Shown here piece after piece: positions 29,066 to 39,184 of a stretch of DNA of 64,000 nt (position 1 is its first letter; each line of letters opens with the position of its first letter). The stretch is from Anaeramoeba flamelloides. Taxonomy: Eukaryota > Metamonada > Anaeramoebidae. The stretch is from contig JANTQA010000057.1 of assembly GCA_027625915.1 (NCBI GenBank), forward strand, positions 5,580,001 through 5,644,000, given 5' to 3'. Below the pieces are notes generated by a model. It was not told the origin of the DNA. It made no database searches and saw only the letters and a list, made by a program, of their open reading frames with translations. Both the position numbers and the translations under genes were made by a program.

Positions 29066-29806
29066 TTAGTCGATCTTTCTAGCTCGGGAATTTTTTTTTT
29101 TTAAGTTTGCTTGCTTATTTTTTTGAGGGTTGCTTTTTTTTGCTTCATTAACGCCTTTTGGGATTCTTAAAGAAATGATCCACAAGACAAATTTTTGAAG
29201 CACAAAGCCAACTATCGTTGTAATAGCAAAGAAGATGATCCATTGTACTAATGAAAATTTGTCCAAAAAAGGATAAGCAGATCCGCCAGTGGTAAGTTGG
29301 GTATATTTGCTTTGTGATCCATACGAAAGAGCGACAATGAAAATGCTCCCCAGGACGAGGAAATTTGAAGGTATTGTGCGAATTATGTTTGGAAGTATTA
29401 TTAGTTCAATGATCCACAAAATGAGGGACATTGTATGAAAAAGGTGGTGAACAAAGATCGGTGGTTGGTTAGGAATGATGGCCGTATTTTCTAAGAGTTT
29501 CCTGTTGGTGATAGCTAGAACCCAAAACATAATTCCTGCGATCGTTGTACACGAAGCTGCTAATGAAAATAATAAAGCAAAGAATTTACTTTGGCGAATT
29601 CCTTTTTTTCGATCAAAGATTAAAACGTAGAGTTGCTTGAGTGTCGAGGTTAAAAAGTAAATGGTCTCAATGGCAAATGACCACTTGGTAAAAAATTGCA
29701 CTTGGAGTTTGAATTTTAATAAACCATAAACGTGTAAATTGTACCATGCATAAAAGCATAACAAAGTTGCAATAAAAGACCAAATCGTAGTAATAATTAA
29801 TTTCAT
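29066..29806 (-). CDS. AIG1/ADTRP-like membrane lipid hydrolase
   Basis: A 246-aa protein with about six hydrophobic helices, the size and layout of the FAR-17a/AIG1 family (androgen-induced gene 1, ADTRP). Those proteins are ER/plasma-membrane threonine hydrolases that cleave fatty acid esters of hydroxy fatty acids, using a Thr in TM2 and a His in TM4. Here the equivalents seem to be T40/S43 in FFTKWSFAIET and the HHLFH cluster at 120-124 that follows the FWVLAITNRKLL helix. The later YPFLDKF (about 179-185) matches the family's conserved YPFL block. If S43 is the true counterpart, the nucleophile is Ser rather than Thr. The C-terminal ~28 residues are a lysine-rich cytosolic-looking tail. 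Start taken at the ATG at 29806. Single exon. Confidence 0.8.
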   Translation of the reverse strand: MKLIITTIWSFIATLLCFYAWYNLHVYGLLKFKLQVQFFTKWSFAIETIYFLTSTLKQLYVLIFDRKKGIRQSKFFALLFSLAASCTTIAGIMFWVLAITNRKLLENTAIIPNQPPIFVHHLFHTMSLILWIIELIILPNIIRTIPSNFLVLGSIFIVALSYGSQSKYTQLTTGGSAYPFLDKFSLVQWIIFFAITTIVGFVLQKFVLWIISLRIPKGVNEAKKSNPQKNKQANLKKKNSRARKID

Positions 29807-29944
29807 CACAGTTCAAAAAAACAAATGTTCAAAAAGAGACAAAAAAATAAATTTACAAATTTTACTTTTACTTTATTTTTTTCAAAAGGAAGGTTGACCA
29901 ACTCCTTATTTTTAAACAATTACTGAAAACCAATCTATATTATC

Positions 29945-30900
29945 GTTGATTTTAAAATGAGAAAAGATATTATCTATTATTGTCAAAATAAAGAGTGTAG
30001 AAAAGTTCAATCACTGTTTCAGGTTAAAAGTGTATTTTTTTCTTATAGAAGACCTAAACATCAACCAATCAAAGAAACTGACAATTAAACCTAATGAATT
30101 ACGGAAATGGTTTCTTAAAGTTCTATTATTTAAAAAGAAATTCTAAAAATCAAGGATCTAATTGGAAATATTTCTGGCATCAAAAAAAAAGAATTATTTT
30201 TTTTTTCATATAATTTTTATCATTAAAAAAAAATTCAAAAAAAATTGAGAAAATTACTAAAAAATTTGAACAATTTGAATGAATAATTTAAATTATTCAG
30301 ACAGTACCAGACCTTTACCTTAAAAATGGACTTTAACTTAGGTATACTATTGGGTAGTAAATTGAATGTTACATTGGAACAAGAAGAAAAAAAAATCATT
30401 GATCTTATTTTGAAATACGGATTATTATCATTGTGCGCGCATTATTTTGATCAGATACTATTTGTTGCAGAATAAATGGAAGAAATTTTTCATTCAGCTT
30501 CCAAATAAAGATTTATAAATCCTGTAACAATTCTATTTTATAATTCTATAAATCAGTTTAAATTATTATTTTTCTCTTATAGAATTGGTAACTTTGATGA
30601 TTTGTTTTAATTCTTGAAAGGTCATTACTGAAAAATTCTAATAAATATCTAAAAATTTTTTGATTCTTTTTCCTTTTTCAAATTTTTTACATATAACAAG
30701 CTTTGAATAAAGCATTCTATTGGTTTAATTATAAAGAAACTTTAAAAGATTAGTTGATCCTTCAAAATATTCTTTTTGCTGTATTGTTTTTAAAAGTGGG
30801 GCTCCAAGATTACAAATATTTGAAATTGAACTAAAAAATTTATTACATAAATTTGAATTTATCAGTGTTTTGGAAAACTAAAATAAAAATGTTGATCCAC
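29945..30900 (+). repeat. dispersed repeat family H, longest copy
   Basis: Same order of blocks as 5880-6740 and then 5575-5830. Its last third (30640-30865, with ACAAGCTTTGAAT, AAGAAACTTT and TTGAACTAAAAAATTTA) is repeated at 58600-58885. Heavily decayed with no ORF. Lies just upstream of the AIG1-like gene and may overlap its promoter. Confidence 0.65.
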
Positions 30901-31344
30901 TTATTTTACAATTAACAGTATTAATGGTTTATGAATTTTGCTCAGAAACATAAAAGAGTTCTTTTTTATCATTATTTTTTTTGAAATTTTTTGAAAGGAA
31001 AAGGTTGTAAAAATTGATTTAAAGGGATAAATTTGAAATACCATTATATTTTACTAGTCTATAAAGAATTTATTAGTAAAAAAACATTTATTAAGATTCT
31101 TAGATCATAAAGTCCAGTGTAATATTGAAAGAATAAATATGATCCCTTGGGAAATATTGAAGAGGGAGTTTTAATATATTTCACAGTTATGGTTTTTTTT
31201 TAAAAGTATTAAGGGATTAACAATTTAAAATCCGTTTACAAAAAAAGCAAGTTGGATTTAAAAGAAATATTTTAAACCCAAATGATCATATATAATCAAC
31301 CTAATTCTTAAAATATATTCTTCTATGTCTATGTCACTGACATA

Positions 31345-31415
31345 AAATCATTATATAAAAAAAACAATTAATTGAATTTTTTGTAAAAAACAAATTAATT
31401 GTTTTTTTTATATTA
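31345..31415. repeat. stem-loop just past the LINE stop
   Basis: ATAAAAAAAACAATTAATT and its inverted complement (about 20-bp arms) enclose a loop of roughly 20 bases, 20-80 bases beyond the LINE ORF end. It could be a 3'-end recognition structure of the LINE or an unrelated hairpin. Confidence 0.5.
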
Positions 31416-31854
31416 TTAAAGAAGTGTAAATTACACTCTAGTTGCCCTTAGACTTAAATTTCCTTTCAGAAATTTAAGGATAAAATTATAGATTTCACGA
31501 TTATTCACTACTGAAAATAACAATAAACTTTTATGGTTTAAAATTAATTCATAGAGGTTTTTTTCATTTAATTTATTCAGAAATATTGGTCTATCTTTTT
31601 CATATGAAGGACATACCCGTAAAAATGAAAGATATTTTCTATAACTTACCTTTGTTTATACTTTAAAAATAAAGGACAAATTTTATTTGAATTTTTATTA
31701 ATTGTATAGTAATATCTGTTTAAGCAATTGGTAAATGTCCTAAATTTTAGGTTTGTTGAACTTGATGGATAGCTTAGATATTTTTGAGTTTTAAACAAAG
31801 AATTTTGGTTTCTTAATATTATGAAGTATTTTTGTGGAGTGTCGTCAAGTGCCG

Positions 31855-32040
31855 TCAAGTGCCTAGGTTTTCTTGAGGTTTTCTATTTTATTTGTAAAAT
31901 CTATCGATTTTCGTTAGGTTTTATTTACTTTTAGAAATAAACCGAAAATTTATTAAAATTTTCTGTTTATTTCAAAAAGTAAAAAATACCTAGAACACTT
32001 CACAAATAAACAGAAAACTCAAGAAAATCTAACGGCGCTT
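31855..32040. mobile_element. palindromic element inserted in the LINE
   Basis: Ends AAGTGCCTAGGTTTTC at left and the inverted GATTTTC...CTTAA-type end at right (complement AGCGCCGTTAGATTTTCTTG). Inner segments (TTACTTTT.GAAATAAAC) also pair, so the whole ~185 bp folds back. A similar end, TTGCCGTTAGGTTTTGA, occurs at about 50685. Confidence 0.65.
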
Positions 32041-32354
32041 TTTTTTAATTGTAGAAATATAAATTAAATTTCTTAAATTTTCTTTATATTTCAAAAATTA
32101 CAAAAAGACCAACAGTGGTTTTCCAGCATTCAAAAGAATGGACTAAAATTTTTTATTTTACTTAATTATTTTAAATTTGGGAAAACCTAACAACATTTCC
32201 AACTCTTGGAATTCAATAATTCATTATTTGTGTATTTATAGATTTCCTTTTTTAATTCAATTAAATCTTTTGAATTCCATTTAATTTTATTGTTAGTTCG
32301 TTGATTAAATTTTATTATTTTTTCTAATGAAAGAAGAGATAACTTTTTTTATTA

Positions 32355-32538
32355 CAGCCGTTCCAAGTCTACCTTAAAAATTTAAATAAAACACAATTGA
32401 ATTTTCAATTCCTATTTTCTATTTACAAAAAATTCCGAAATAAGAGTTATCATTCCAAAAATTTTTGTAAATAGAAAATAGGAATAGAAAACTCAATTGT
32501 GTTTTATTTAAAATTTTATGGTAGACTTGGAATAACTG
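32355..32538. mobile_element. TA-flanked palindromic MITE inserted in the LINE
   Basis: 184 bp, starting CAGCCGTTCCAAGTCTACC and ending GGTAGACTTGGAATAACTG, flanked by TA at 32353-32354 and 32539-32540. Arms of about 80 bp pair almost perfectly. The CAG...CTG ends with TA duplication again point to Tc1/mariner mobilisation, but the sequence differs from the 196-bp family. Confidence 0.85.
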
Positions 32539-32700
32539 TATTTTTTGAATTTGAATTTTTTTTTATTTACTGAAATTACCATATTTTCAATTTTAAATTC
32601 TGTTTTATGAATAAGAATTGGTGTATTTCTGTTTATTTTGCATATTTCAGTAATGGTTGTATTAATCAAAGATTTTAAATAATTTAAAGTTTTTATTTTA

Positions 32701-32897
32701 CAGTCAGTTCCAGTTTAAAGACACAAACTTTCAAAGAAATTTAATACACAAAAAAAATCTCAAATTAAGGCACAAAATTCAGATTCTAGTAAAATAAATT
32801 GTAAAAAAAAAAATTTCAAATTTTGTGCCTTAATTTAAGATTTTTTTATGCCTTAAATTTCGTAGAAAGTTTGAGCCTTAAAAGTGGAACTAACTGT
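32701..32897. mobile_element. Tc1/mariner-type MITE, copy 2, inserted in the LINE
   Basis: 197 bp, CAGTCAGTTCCA...GTGGAACTAACTG, flanked by TA (32699-32700 and 32898-32899). Homologous to 6977-7172. Removing the element and one TA leaves the LINE reading frame continuous across the site (SNY on one side, KIKTLNYLKS on the other), which proves that it is a later insertion. Confidence 0.9.
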
Positions 32898-33660
32898 ATA
32901 ATTAGAATTTTGTAATTCATATGTTAATTGACTTGATATAAAAGATTTAAATAATCTAATTTTCAAATTATTATTGAGAGAATTATAAATAAACAATTGT
33001 TTCCAGTTTTGATTGTTATCTTTAACTTTTTTTAGATTATAAACTATATGTGGAATTTTATCTAATTAGATATCTAAATATTTAATCTTTTTTAAATCTT
33101 TTGAAATAGCTGTTTTTTCTTTATTGGGTTTCAATTCAAATTGAATTATAATTTCATATTTAGATTTTACTTTTTGATTTAAATGCAGTTTATTCCCTTT
33201 TAGTATTAAGATTAAATCATCTGCAAAAATTTGACAATTGTCTGTTAAAGATATTATTTTTAATTAAAGAAAATGTGAAAATAGAGCAAATAAAATGGGT
33301 GATAATGGGTCCCCTTGAAAGATACCAAACCCGTCTCTTTGGATAATATTTTATTAAAAATTTTTGAATAATTTTATTTAAAATAAATTTTTTTATTGTT
33401 TTTCTAATTATTTTAAAACTGATTGAATCAAAAAAATTTGCTATATCAATCATTATAATATATGTTTTATTATTTTCATTTTCATTATTTGTCTTATATT
33501 AATGATAAGTATTTAAGAAATTTAATACTACAATTCGGGTATCATATTTTTTTCGAAATCCCAAAAAAAAAAAATGAATTGTTATAACTATTAATTCACA
33601 TCTTATTCAGAAATTACCAAAAAACCCTTATTATCAACGGGTCTATGATGTTACATCACT

Positions 33661-34259
33661 TGTATTTAATTTCAATACTATTCCCAACGTACTTTATAAA
33701 TATTATTCTTTACTTATTTTTTGTGAAATCTGTTTGATACTTGATCTTATTAAATCACGAATTAAAATTCTAAAATATTCGATTTAATATCTCATATTGT
33801 TTGATGTTTTTGAGTCTATCACATACTGGAATGTGATCTAATTACTCGCTTCCATATGTTATTTTTCACAAAAATAAATCTAAAAATCAGAGATTGATTT
33901 TCTGCTTGTGTTTGACAAAGAATAAATAAAGTAAAGTTTGTTTCTCTAATCTGAGGGTAAATTCAGCAAAAAACTTAACAAATCTGTTGGAGTTAATACT
34001 ACATTTTTATTATTCAATTAGAGTTTTCCTCCTTAATTTCTATCAAAAAACTGAAAAATCATTTTTTTCAATTTACAACTTTCTATTTAATGACTACTTT
34101 TCAGTTTAGAGGTATTTTCAAAAAAGTAATTTTGTTTCCTTTTTTTCGTTTTTTTTATTACAATTCATCATTTATTATTATTGTTTCCTCATTTACTATT
34201 TTTCAACATACTAGATCCCTGATTTTTTTCGTGACACGATCTTGTTTTTTCAAATTCTA
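33661..34259. other. intergenic between LINE relic and K/E-rich gene
   Basis: May include further decayed 5' sequence of the LINE; no readable domain. The last ~150 bases, T-rich, precede the next gene's ATG. Confidence 0.4.
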
Positions 34260-35468
34260 ATGGGACACATAAGTTTGATTTTTCAAACAAACGATGAAGA
34301 CAATTTGGATAGTTTTTTAGATGGTTTTGAAAAAAAATTTAAAAAACAGATTTCGTATTTACCTCGATCAGACAAACAAGAAACAGAGCCCATCCAAAAG
34401 CTCAAAAATCTCACAAAAATTCTAACAGAAGACCTTTGTAATTTAAAATCTTTCCCAACAACGTACAACAGTATTTGTGAAAAAGAAAACGAAAACGGAA
34501 AAGAAAAAGAAAAAGAAACAGCCAAAAACAAAAGCCATTCAGAAAAGGAAAAAGAGAAAGAAAAAGAAAATGAAACTTCTTTTGAAGAAGATGAAGAAAA
34601 ATATAAAATCACAAAGTCAAAATTAAGTATTCAAAACAATATTAATAAAGAACTAGAAGAAGAGAAAGAGAAAGAACAAGAAAATGAAAATGAAAATGAA
34701 AAGGAAAAGGAAAAAGTGAAAGGAAAAGAAATCAACAGCAATAAGTATTTTGAAGTAAAATTAGCAAGATTCATTATAAATTTTGTAACTAGTTGGTTCC
34801 ATAAAAATAAAAGTCTTTACCATATTGGTAATACAGAAAATTCTTATCAAAGAATTTACTCATCAGAAAATGGCTTTTTTCAAACGATAAAAAACTTTTT
34901 CTTTCTTTTCCAACAACAAATTTTTGAAACGGCCCAATTCTTGAGATTAATACCAATTAGTAACCCAAGCATTGTTTATAACAAAGCAGTTTCGTTCCTC
35001 AATCTGCAATTTTCAATCTTTGAAAAGAGATTGCTAAAGAATAAAGACAAGTATTATAAAAAACTGTATGAACTTGAGTGTGAAGTAAATAAGGAGAACG
35101 GATCAACAAAAGATATTTCTGATCAAAAAAAAAGTGATGAAGAGAAAGATCATCAAAAGATAGACCACAAAAATGCTGAGATTCAATTTGGTTCCCTGAT
35201 GAATTGTTGTTCACAAAGTATAATGAGAGAAGCAAAAAACTTATTTCAAACTATTGATTCTCAAACAAGCAAATATTTACATTTCTTGGGTATTTGTAAT
35301 ATTCAACAAAACGAGCAAGAAAAAATCCAAAAAATGAAAACCAAAATTATTCAAAACAAAAATTTATTATTAAATGTGCTTGAAAAAAAAGTTTTGAAAT
35401 TTTCAATTCAATATTCTTTAGATACTCTGAAAATAATGAAAAGGGTAATTAAACACACGGAAAGGTGA
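34260..35468 (+). CDS. hypothetical K/E-rich, coiled-coil-prone protein
   Basis: 402 residues. Not recognised. The N terminus (MGHISLIFQTNDEDNLDSFL) leads to an all-helical-looking region with two low-complexity blocks: KEKEKE/SEKEKEKEKE at about 82-110 and EEEKEKEQENENENEKEKEK at about 136-160. The part after residue 165 is well-mixed, rich in F, L, I and K, without transmembrane segments, and ends in a possible coiled coil (LLLNVLEKKVLKFSIQYSLD). An acidic, repeat-like insert (KKSDEEKDHQKIDHK) splits it. The first in-frame ATG after the stop at 34212 is 34260; TGA ends it. No intron needed. Base composition and codon use fit a real gene. Function unknown. Confidence 0.7.
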   Translation: MGHISLIFQTNDEDNLDSFLDGFEKKFKKQISYLPRSDKQETEPIQKLKNLTKILTEDLCNLKSFPTTYNSICEKENENGKEKEKETAKNKSHSEKEKEKEKENETSFEEDEEKYKITKSKLSIQNNINKELEEEKEKEQENENENEKEKEKVKGKEINSNKYFEVKLARFIINFVTSWFHKNKSLYHIGNTENSYQRIYSSENGFFQTIKNFFFLFQQQIFETAQFLRLIPISNPSIVYNKAVSFLNLQFSIFEKRLLKNKDKYYKKLYELECEVNKENGSTKDISDQKKSDEEKDHQKIDHKNAEIQFGSLMNCCSQSIMREAKNLFQTIDSQTSKYLHFLGICNIQQNEQEKIQKMKTKIIQNKNLLLNVLEKKVLKFSIQYSLDTLKIMKRVIKHTER

Positions 35469-36364
35469 TTAAAATACAATAAAAATATTAATATACACTC
35501 AAACTTTAAATCAAAAATCATTTTTATTTTTTTTATTTTTTTAGATTTTATTGACTATTTTTCAGTGATTTGACTCCATAATCAGCAAAAAGTAATAAAA
35601 AAAAATAAATAGGGGGGGGGGTATTTTATTTAAAAAGATCTGTTGGAAAACTGTCTACAGTTATTATTTCCCTCACTTAAAATAAGTATAATTAAATTTA
35701 AAATAAGAATGATTAAATACAAGAATTGATAATGACAATTCTTTTGTAATTCAATTTATTTGATTTATTTATAAATTTCCCTCTAATTAAAAAGAACAAA
35801 ATTTTCGCTGTTTATATTTTAAGGTTGTCACTGGTCTTATTCTTATTTTTTTTTTTTTTTTTTTGGGGGGGGGATCTACCATAGGTAAGTCGAAAATTTA
35901 AGTTTTTTGCTATTTTGGTATAAATAATAACAGTGTTCTATAGTTCACAATTTCGTAAATATATATTAATAAAAGTAATAAAAGGTGATCGTGTTAATAG
36001 TAATGTAACTTGTATTATTAAATAACATAAAACTTTCATATATAAATTGCATCCAGGGTTAAATAAAAAGACCGGGGCATCAATATTCATACATTAAGGT
36101 TGTGAAATAACTTTCTTAAATTTATTAAAAAATGTAGATTAATTTCTATAATATACATCGATTAACTAATAGATTGTTTTTTGAATTTATTTTCGTAATT
36201 TTGGAAATATTTCGAAAATACAACGAGTTTCTTAAAAAGTGAAATCATAGTTAATAATCTTTGGGTTTTTATTTTTTATTTATTGAGTAAATTCTCAAAT
36301 TAAAAAATTGAGAAAACAGTTATTTCTATAGGTTTTGAAAATTGGTTTTTAGGGTTTCAAGTCA
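35469..36364. other. intergenic with two G tracts
   Basis: Contains a run of 10 G at 35612-35621 and, after 20 or so T, a run of 9 G at 35865-35873, both on the plus strand and rare in this AT-rich DNA. Otherwise nothing recognised. Confidence 0.6.
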
Positions 36365-36541
36365 TTAAGGGTATAGTAATTTACCGTGAATTTACCTCCA
36401 TACTTCCAAGGGGTGGTCTGAGACCAAAAAGGGTATTGTGAAATAAAACTTCTTTTCGTTGACAAAATTCAAATCACAAAAAAAAAATATCATTGGATCA
36501 TCTTCTTGATAAAGAATTCTATGAATAAAAAATAAATTTAA

Positions 36542-37568
36542 AAGAAATCTCAATTTCAAAAAATCAAAATTTAAAAAAAAAATTCATCTTTTCTCATTTT
36601 CTATTTCCAAATGGTTAAATTTCTTTAATTTAAAACAAATTGCTTTCTTGAAGTGTGCAATCAATTTAATTCGATTTAATCTGATTTGTGGTTATTTTTT
36701 AAATCTCTAAATTTGACCAAGTAAGGATTATGTAATATTCTTAAGAATAAAAATAACTCATTTGAAAAATTAAAAAAAAAAAAAAAATTACCAAGATCTC
36801 AAAACTCGCCAAAGAGTGACACTTCAAAACAAACATTGTTGTTTTCGAAATTGTATTTCACAGTCATTCTAATTGGAAATTGAGTGTCATTCTTTGGCAC
36901 TTTTTTCTAAAAATGTACGCATCTTTAGTTGTTGGTTTTTGGGGATCGATCGTACATCATAGGTTGATTAGTTTTTGATTGGTGTAAGGTACTCATAAAA
37001 ATTACTAATTTTTTTTTTCTATTTCAGAAAAAGAAATTTCACCATAATGACTTGACCCTTAAGGTTGAAAATAATTTTCTGAAGTGTATTAAAAACATTT
37101 TGTAATTTTAATGTGTGCCTAATAATAATCAAAAACTACCCAGCATTTGAATGTACTATCGATCTTATAAAAATCAATAATCAAATAAGAGGGTATTTTT
37201 AAAAAAAAAAAAAAAGAGTGACACTCAATTTCCAATTAGAATGGTTGTGGTTTATCTTTTTTGAAAACAACTGTGTTCATTTTGAAGTGTCACTCTTTGG
37301 GGGAATTTGAGATCTCTTGGTTTTTTTTTTTCTGTTTTTTCCTTTCGGGAATAAGTTATTTTTTTCTAAAGAATGTTACAAAATCCTTACTTTGTCAAAT
37401 ATTAAGAGTTACAATCTAAATATTATTAGATTAAATCGAATTAAATTGGTTATATACTTTGAGAAAACAATATGTTTTAGATTGAAGAAATTAAACACTT
37501 TGGAAATTTAAAAAAGAAACAAGTTATTATTTTTAAAAATTTTGATTTTTTTGAAATTGAGAATTCCT
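36542..37568. mobile_element. 1.03-kb near-palindrome, TTAA-flanked, nested
   Basis: TTAA at 36538-36541 and 37569-37572. Arms of about 365 bp (36542-36905 and 37205-37568) pair at roughly 80 percent by eye over their length: TCTCAATTTCAAAAA, TTTAATTCGATTTAATCT, AAGTAAGGATT, CAAAGAGTGACACTTCAAAA and CATTCTAATTGGAAATTGAG all recur inverted. The ~300-bp centre holds a smaller inverted motif (GATCGATCGTACAT / ATGTACTATCGATC). Confidence 0.85.
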
Positions 37569-37572
37569 TTAA

Positions 37573-38582
37573 GGATTAGTCGAATTTCATGGTTAATGAA
37601 TACTATTTTTCGACCTAGTAACATATTTATATACTTAAAAGAAACTTGATCAAAGGGATCTTGTTAACTTGAAAAATTTGGGTTTTTTTTGGAAAATTTT
37701 GAGTTGGCAAAAAACAATTTTCCTTCATCAAATCCAAATTATTCTCAACAAATTTTGAAGAAAAAAATTTCATTAGGAAAATGTCACTCCACACCCTTTT
37801 TAAGGACTATCTGAATTTTATGCTCTGTGAGCGTTGAAATACAAAGCGGTAAATAGATTAAGACCTTTAAAATATAGTGAATTGGGGGAAAGTCAAATAT
37901 TGTCAATTTTTATCAATTTAAGATTTTGACTAAAATCATTTATTGATACAAAAACTTTTCGAAAAATCCCAACAAAGCAAGGCAAAAATAAAAAGTTATT
38001 TTTTTGATATTGGGGAAATGTCACTCCACTTTCTTTTCAAATGGATGGATATACTCGCCACTAATTCTAACATACTTCAATATAAAGTGGAATGACATTT
38101 TCCTAATATCATTTTGGAAGTCGAAAATTTTGAGTGAAAAATTTTGGATTTGGAAAGTAAATTTTTTTTGCCTTCCTCAAAAAAACCTAAATTTTACATT
38201 TTAACAAGATCTATTAACTCAACATTCTTTTGAGTTCATAATTCATGTTGTGGGTATAAAAACAATAGCCACTGGGAATAGAATTTGAATAATCCTTAAG
38301 TATGTTCGAGTGTAGGGTAGAGTATAAATGCACTTTAAAAAAAAAGTGGGGTGGTATTGTCTTAATATCAAAAAAAATATCTTTTTAGTATTGCCTTGTT
38401 TTGTTCGGGAAATTCAAAAAGTTTTTGGATCAATAAATGATTTTCAAGCAAAATCTAAAAAATCTCAAAAATTCAAAAAATTGCAATATTTTGACTTTTC
38501 CTCAATCCATTGTCTTTTAAAGCTTTTTTTCTGTTTATAGTATTTTATTTCAACCCTCACTAGGCATAAAATTCGAATGGTC
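37573..38582. mobile_element. TTAA-flanked TIR module
   Basis: Between the TTAA at 37569 and the TTAA at 38583-38586. Ends GGATTAGTCGAATTTCATGG and the inverted form of GGACCATTCGAATTTTATGC. Contains another module (37804-38294) bounded by TTAA at 37800 and 38295, with ends GGACTATCTGAATTTTATGC and inverted GGATTATTCAAATTCTATTC, and inverted repeats around AATGTCACTCCAC. Confidence 0.65.
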
Positions 38583-38757
38583 CTTAAAACTTTTTTTTTA
38601 AAATTGAATTTTTTTTTTATAATGAGATACCCTTAAAATTTTTTATTGTTAGTTGAATTTCGTCAATAAAAAGACGTGCTATTTCACTATACCTTTTTTT
38701 ATTTCAATTCACTCCTTGAGTTTGGAGAAAATCCATGGTAAATGACTAATCCCTTAA

Positions 38758-39180
38758 GAGCTATCTTAAATAAAGCCAACATAGGAGTCTTACAAATCAA
38801 AACATCAGTGGATTAGACTCTTTATTTCTTGAGATCAAGAAGAACTCTTATATTTCGAATTTTTAGGAATAGATAATTTAGCCAGATCAGACAGTTAATT
38901 GGAAGATGGTAGTAAAAACCTAAACCCAACCCTTTATGTTCTAAGACAAATATTATCTAGTTTCCAATAAGAACCTCTGAAAAAATCAAGTTTGAAGAAA
39001 CATGGTTGTTGTTGTGGGTTTTTCAACCAATTTACAATTGACTATCTGATCTCGCTAAAAATTACTTTTCCTAAATTTTTCGAAATTTTATAGTTTTTCT
39101 TGATCTAAAGAGACAAAGAGTCGAATTCACTCATATTTTGATTCGTAAGACTCCTATGTTGGCTTTATTTTAGATAGTCC
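38758..39180. mobile_element. 423-bp TTAA-flanked palindromic MITE
   Basis: Begins right at the TTAA (38754-38757) that closes the previous element and ends at TTAA 39181-39184. Arms of about 120 bp pair well (AATAAAGCCAACATAGGAGT and its complement; TCTTGAGATCAAGAAGAACT and its complement), and weaker pairing continues towards the centre (AGATCAGACAGTTAATTG). A diverged arm is at 28720-28835. Confidence 0.85.
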
Positions 39181-39184
39181 TTAA

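Larger units (their letters stand above)
31431..33660 (-). mobile_element. decayed LINE (non-LTR retrotransposon)
   Basis: The minus strand carries reverse-transcriptase motifs in correct order over about 33560-33060: GFRKKYDTR, then MIDIANFFDSI (motif A), GIFQGDPLSPILFAL (motif B), CQIFADDLILIL (motif C), LKPNKEKTA (motif D) and IKYLDI (motif E). FADD with QGDPLSPILF is typical of LINE-type enzymes and unlike LTR or group II enzymes. Further down, coding character continues with breaks to a Cys/His-like end (NKICPLF at about 31665, CPSYEKDRPIFLNKLN at about 31600) and a TAA at 31433-31431. At least two frameshifts and several stops are visible in the RT alone, so it is dead. No endonuclease domain found; the copy is probably 5'-truncated. 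Three palindromic elements interrupt it. Confidence 0.8.
36369..38753. mobile_element. 2.4-kb TTAA-flanked TIR element (outer shell)
   Basis: Flanked by TTAA at 36365-36368 and 38754-38757. Ends GGGTATAGTAATTTACCGTG and the inverted form of GGGATTAGTCATTTACCATGG; about 115 bp of terminal inverted repeat (36369-36480 against 38641-38753), sharing further blocks such as GTATTGTGAAAT against GTATAGTGAAAT. A TTAA duplication is the signature of piggyBac-type transposition. No transposase ORF inside. Carries at least three smaller TTAA-bounded palindromes. Confidence 0.75.
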
